Assembly (NCBI GenBank): GCA_002334915.1
Contig: DDCQ01000108.1
Coordinates: forward strand, 16,166 to 24,864
Origin: Porticoccaceae bacterium UBA2002
Lineage (GTDB): Bacteria > Pseudomonadota > Gammaproteobacteria > Pseudomonadales > Porticoccaceae
Direction: 5' to 3'
Length of the DNA: 8,699 nucleotides
The notes beneath the pieces are model-generated. The model was not told the DNA's origin and searched no databases. It worked only from the letters and a program-made list of their open reading frames with translations. Below, piece after piece: positions 6,777 to 8,699 of the stretch; position 1 is the first letter of the stretch, and the number at the start of each line of letters is the position of its first letter. Both the position numbers and the translations under genes were made by a program.

Positions 6777-7996
6777 GACTCGTCCCCCGCAGCGGCCTCC
6801 GGCTCTGACCCTAAAGTGCTGACAACCGGCTTGCCCGTATCAGAGGGATTAACCTTCATACCTGCGATAGCCAGAGCGATACGGGTGGTCACCACTCTTG
6901 TACCAGCCTCTATTCCAACCGCTACAACATTGTTTGGGTTGGAGCGAAGCACCGAGATGGTTTGAAAGCCAATCTCATTTTTATCGTTCAAAACTAAAAT
7001 CTGATCACCTTTATAGACAGCCTGTCTGGGTAAATTAAATGCGTCTTCGACGGTTTTGCCATCGATTTGGCCTTCCACAAACAGGCCAATACTCAGGGGT
7101 GGGCGCGAATCATTCGCTGAGGACTTAAAGGGATTTTTAACTTCAGCAACCGCATAGGTCATACGGCTCTGCACATCGATAGAGGCATCAGTGCGCACAA
7201 CTTGACCCTGCCACTCATGGCTTACGCCGGCCACAAGACTGCGCAGCGTAACCTGGGGGTAAGTCTGCGCCTGGCTATCCTCAAAATTGACTGGCAAATC
7301 TACCAGCACCGCCTGGCGGTCAGCCAGGGGCAGTCGAACCTCTACCACATCTGTACCATAGACCTTGGCGATTCTGGTCCCGGGCGTTACATACTGGCCT
7401 ATATTGACAAAGGTCTGGCGAACCCTACCCTGAAATGGCGCACTGATATCAGTGCGAGCCAGATCCAGTTTCGATTTTTCCACATCAGCGCGGGCAGATG
7501 CCAGCGTGGCTATGGCAGCATTGAGTTGGGGCTGACGCAAAAATAATTTATTGGCAGTCTTGTCGCCAAGGTCACGCCACTCGCGTTTGGCCTGTCTGGA
7601 GCGACCCTGCTCCAGAGCAACTTGCTCCTCGGCCCGCGCCTCCTGAGCTTTGGCGCGAGTCACAGCAAATTCATAGTCTGCAGGTTCAATCTGTACCAGC
7701 AGTTCATCAGTTTGGAAAAACCCACCATTGGCGTAGTTATCAGCCACAGAAACGACCCGGCCAGACACCTGTGACACCAGATCAATCTCTCGTTTTGGAG
7801 CCACTGTACCCTGACTGTTGACAGTCATTTTTATAGCAGAGGGGTTCACCACAAGCACATCCACGGGCAGTGGCGGCCGAGGTTTGAGTGGCGCTCGCTC
7901 GGCTTTGGGTTTTAATAGCGCAAGGGCAGCGATCAAAGAAACACCAATAATTAACAGTATCAGAGTAACTTTCCCTTTTTGGCTTACCAGAGGCAT
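6773..7996 (-). CDS. Periplasmic membrane fusion (adaptor) protein of an RND efflux pump
   Basis: HlyD/AcrA-family adaptor that bridges the inner-membrane RND permease and an outer-membrane channel. The 407 aa begin with a basic stretch and one hydrophobic helix (about residues 10-28, TLILLIIGVSLIAALALL) with no lipobox cysteine, so it is anchored by an uncleaved helix rather than by lipid. Next come the first lipoyl half (about 65-108, with VSGRVVSV at 77-84), a short alpha-helical hairpin rich in A, E, R, Q and K (about 112-180), and the second lipoyl half with the family signature LARTDISAPFQGRV at 179-192. A beta-barrel and membrane-proximal domain fill the rest. The C-terminal tail after about 385 is variable and rich in S, E and A. 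The ATG start has only a weak AGG 11 nt upstream. It overlaps the permease gene by 4 nt (ATGA), a clear two-gene operon. Substrate is unknown. Confidence 0.92.
   Translation of the reverse strand: MPLVSQKGKVTLILLIIGVSLIAALALLKPKAERAPLKPRPPLPVDVLVVNPSAIKMTVNSQGTVAPKREIDLVSQVSGRVVSVADNYANGGFFQTDELLVQIEPADYEFAVTRAKAQEARAEEQVALEQGRSRQAKREWRDLGDKTANKLFLRQPQLNAAIATLASARADVEKSKLDLARTDISAPFQGRVRQTFVNIGQYVTPGTRIAKVYGTDVVEVRLPLADRQAVLVDLPVNFEDSQAQTYPQVTLRSLVAGVSHEWQGQVVRTDASIDVQSRMTYAVAEVKNPFKSSANDSRPPLSIGLFVEGQIDGKTVEDAFNLPRQAVYKGDQILVLNDKNEIGFQTISVLRSNPNNVVAVGIEAGTRVVTTRIALAIAGMKVNPSDTGKPVVSTLGSEPEAAAGDES
6783..6788 (-). promoter_or_regulatory. Ribosome binding site of the RND permease inside the adaptor gene
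   Basis: The minus strand reads GGGGGA, 6 nt before the permease ATG and within the last codons of the adaptor gene. Together with the ATGA stop/start overlap it indicates coupled translation of the two pump subunits. Confidence 0.6.
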
Positions 7997-8069
7997 GTAT
8001 TTTCAAACCTTTATTATTTTAGTGTCGAGACCGCCAGGCCTACAACGGACTAGCCTCGATTGGGTTGAC

Positions 8070-8075
8070 ATTATA
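8070..8075 (-). promoter_or_regulatory. Candidate -10 element for the efflux operon
   Basis: The minus strand carries a perfect TATAAT in the 118-nt gap (7997-8114) between the MFS gene and the adaptor gene, about 74 nt before the adaptor ATG. The hexamer 16-18 nt upstream (around 8092-8099) does not resemble TTGACA, and there is no TG extension, so the promoter would need an activator or be weak. The rest of the gap holds only short inverted repeats (TCGAG near 8025 and CTCGA near 8056) that could belong to an operator but may be chance. No regulator gene is adjacent within the window. Confidence 0.4.
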
Positions 8076-8114
8076 CGAGAGCTAAAACTGAATAGATGTA
8101 CCTGTTTTGCAGGG

Positions 8115-8699
8115 CTAAGAACCAGACAGCAAACTGGCTATCCAAATTTTAAAGCGCTTAATAAACTCTGGTGCAGAGTAGAAAATAGCTCCCAGCATCA
8201 GCATATTGAGCACAGCTATAGCGAGAAAGAACTGGGGAATAGTCCAACCCAGTATACTCAGAAAGACAATGCCCAGCAGAGCCCCAAACACCATATACAG
8301 CGCATTGAAGATATTGTTGATGGAGATTACCCGGGCGCGTTTATCACCTGAGGTACGCTCCTGAATCATAGAGTACAGTGGCACAATCAAGAATCCACCA
8401 AACATACCAATAAACATCAGATCCAGCATAATATGCATACCGGTTCCCATGGTCAGAAACTGCAGGGGCATAATGGTTTCACCCACAGGATTCCCAGCCT
8501 GATAGCTCATGGATGTAAAAAACAGATCAATCGCAAAAACACTCAGACCCAGCCCGCCCAGAGGCACCAACCCGGGCTCCACATTGCCTCGGGAGAACCG
8601 ATGGCACAGCAGCGCACCTAAGGCCACACCCACAATAAAGGCGGCCAGTAATACAGAGATTAAGGTGGGGTGACCATGGAGCACAGCCACTGCAAAATT
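8115..8699 (-). CDS. Major facilitator superfamily transporter, C-terminal part (LplT-like)
   Basis: Partial gene: 194 codons are present and the frame stays open to the window edge, so the N-terminal half is missing. The apparent start at 8690 is an internal GTG; residues N-F-A precede it in frame. Five or six membrane segments are visible: about 14-33, 47-66, 80-111 (probably two helices), 127-149 and 154-174. The cytoplasmic block RTSGDKRARVISINNIFNALYM and the ending PEFIKRFKIWI resemble the transporter domain of proteins related to the lysophospholipid flippase LplT and to MFS/acyltransferase (Aas-type) fusions. Here the protein stops (TAG) after WIASLLSGS, where the fusions carry on into an acyltransferase domain. 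It lies 118 nt upstream of the efflux operon on the same strand. Lysophospholipid transport is an inference from resemblance; a general MFS carrier is the alternative. Confidence 0.78.
   Translation of the reverse strand, partial: NFAVAVLHGHPTLISVLLAAFIVGVALGALLCHRFSRGNVEPGLVPLGGLGLSVFAIDLFFTSMSYQAGNPVGETIMPLQFLTMGTGMHIMLDLMFIGMFGGFLIVPLYSMIQERTSGDKRARVISINNIFNALYMVFGALLGIVFLSILGWTIPQFFLAIAVLNMLMLGAIFYSAPEFIKRFKIWIASLLSGS

Noticed and set aside
7782..8006. Minus-strand 74-aa frame overlapping the adaptor start
   Set aside because: Out of frame with the adaptor gene, with no domain or binding site; the adaptor frame has a membrane anchor and family signature.
8099..8113. Possible terminator after the MFS gene (CCTG CAAAA CAGG)
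   Set aside because: The stem is only 4 bp and no T-run follows on the minus strand.
7818..8351. Plus-strand 177-aa frame spanning the efflux promoter region
   Set aside because: It crosses two conserved minus-strand genes and their intergenic gap, and the protein has no recognisable features.
1..8699. Mobile element, CRISPR, toxin-antitoxin or phage-defence system
   Set aside because: Nearly every base is accounted for by housekeeping or transport genes; no direct repeats, transposase, nuclease or toxin-like small gene pair was seen.

Overview
The window looks like ordinary chromosome from a free-living, probably marine gammaproteobacterium. The base composition is moderate (roughly half G+C by eye). 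The glutamate-cysteine ligase is of the Escherichia coli (gammaproteobacterial) type, and AcpH and a DsbB with the classic double cysteine pairs fit the same group. A Cellvibrionales/SAR92-like origin is my guess from the style of the proteins and has not been tested. Seven protein genes fill almost the whole window. Six lie on the minus strand and one (yajL-like) on the plus strand. No tRNA, rRNA, CRISPR array, insertion sequence or phage gene is visible.

Left block, positions 1-2973, minus strand, read right to left: a small unrecognised protein (89 aa), gshA (TTG start), acpH and dsbB (GTG start, C-terminus running off the window). Gaps of 10, 12 and 36 nt make this a very likely operon. 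It combines glutathione synthesis, removal of the phosphopantetheine arm from acyl carrier protein, and re-oxidation of the periplasmic disulfide machinery.

Centre, positions 2974-3633: a 75-nt divergent intergenic region separates that operon from a plus-strand DJ-1/YajL-family gene. The DJ-1 gene ends tail to tail with the next block, sharing 2 nt at the stop codons.

Right block, positions 3630-7996, minus strand: a membrane fusion protein and an RND-type inner-membrane permease, overlapping by ATGA, form a two-gene efflux operon with no outer-membrane channel gene next to it. Upstream of it (8115 to the window end) is the C-terminal half of a major facilitator protein. It resembles the transporter domain that is fused to an acyltransferase in some lysophospholipid-recycling proteins.

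I found no clear sign of an undescribed system. The points most worth following are the small protein upstream of gshA, the redox-themed gene cluster with the unexpected acpH, the altered TM10 residues of the RND pump, and the stand-alone MFS protein that stops where related fusions continue.
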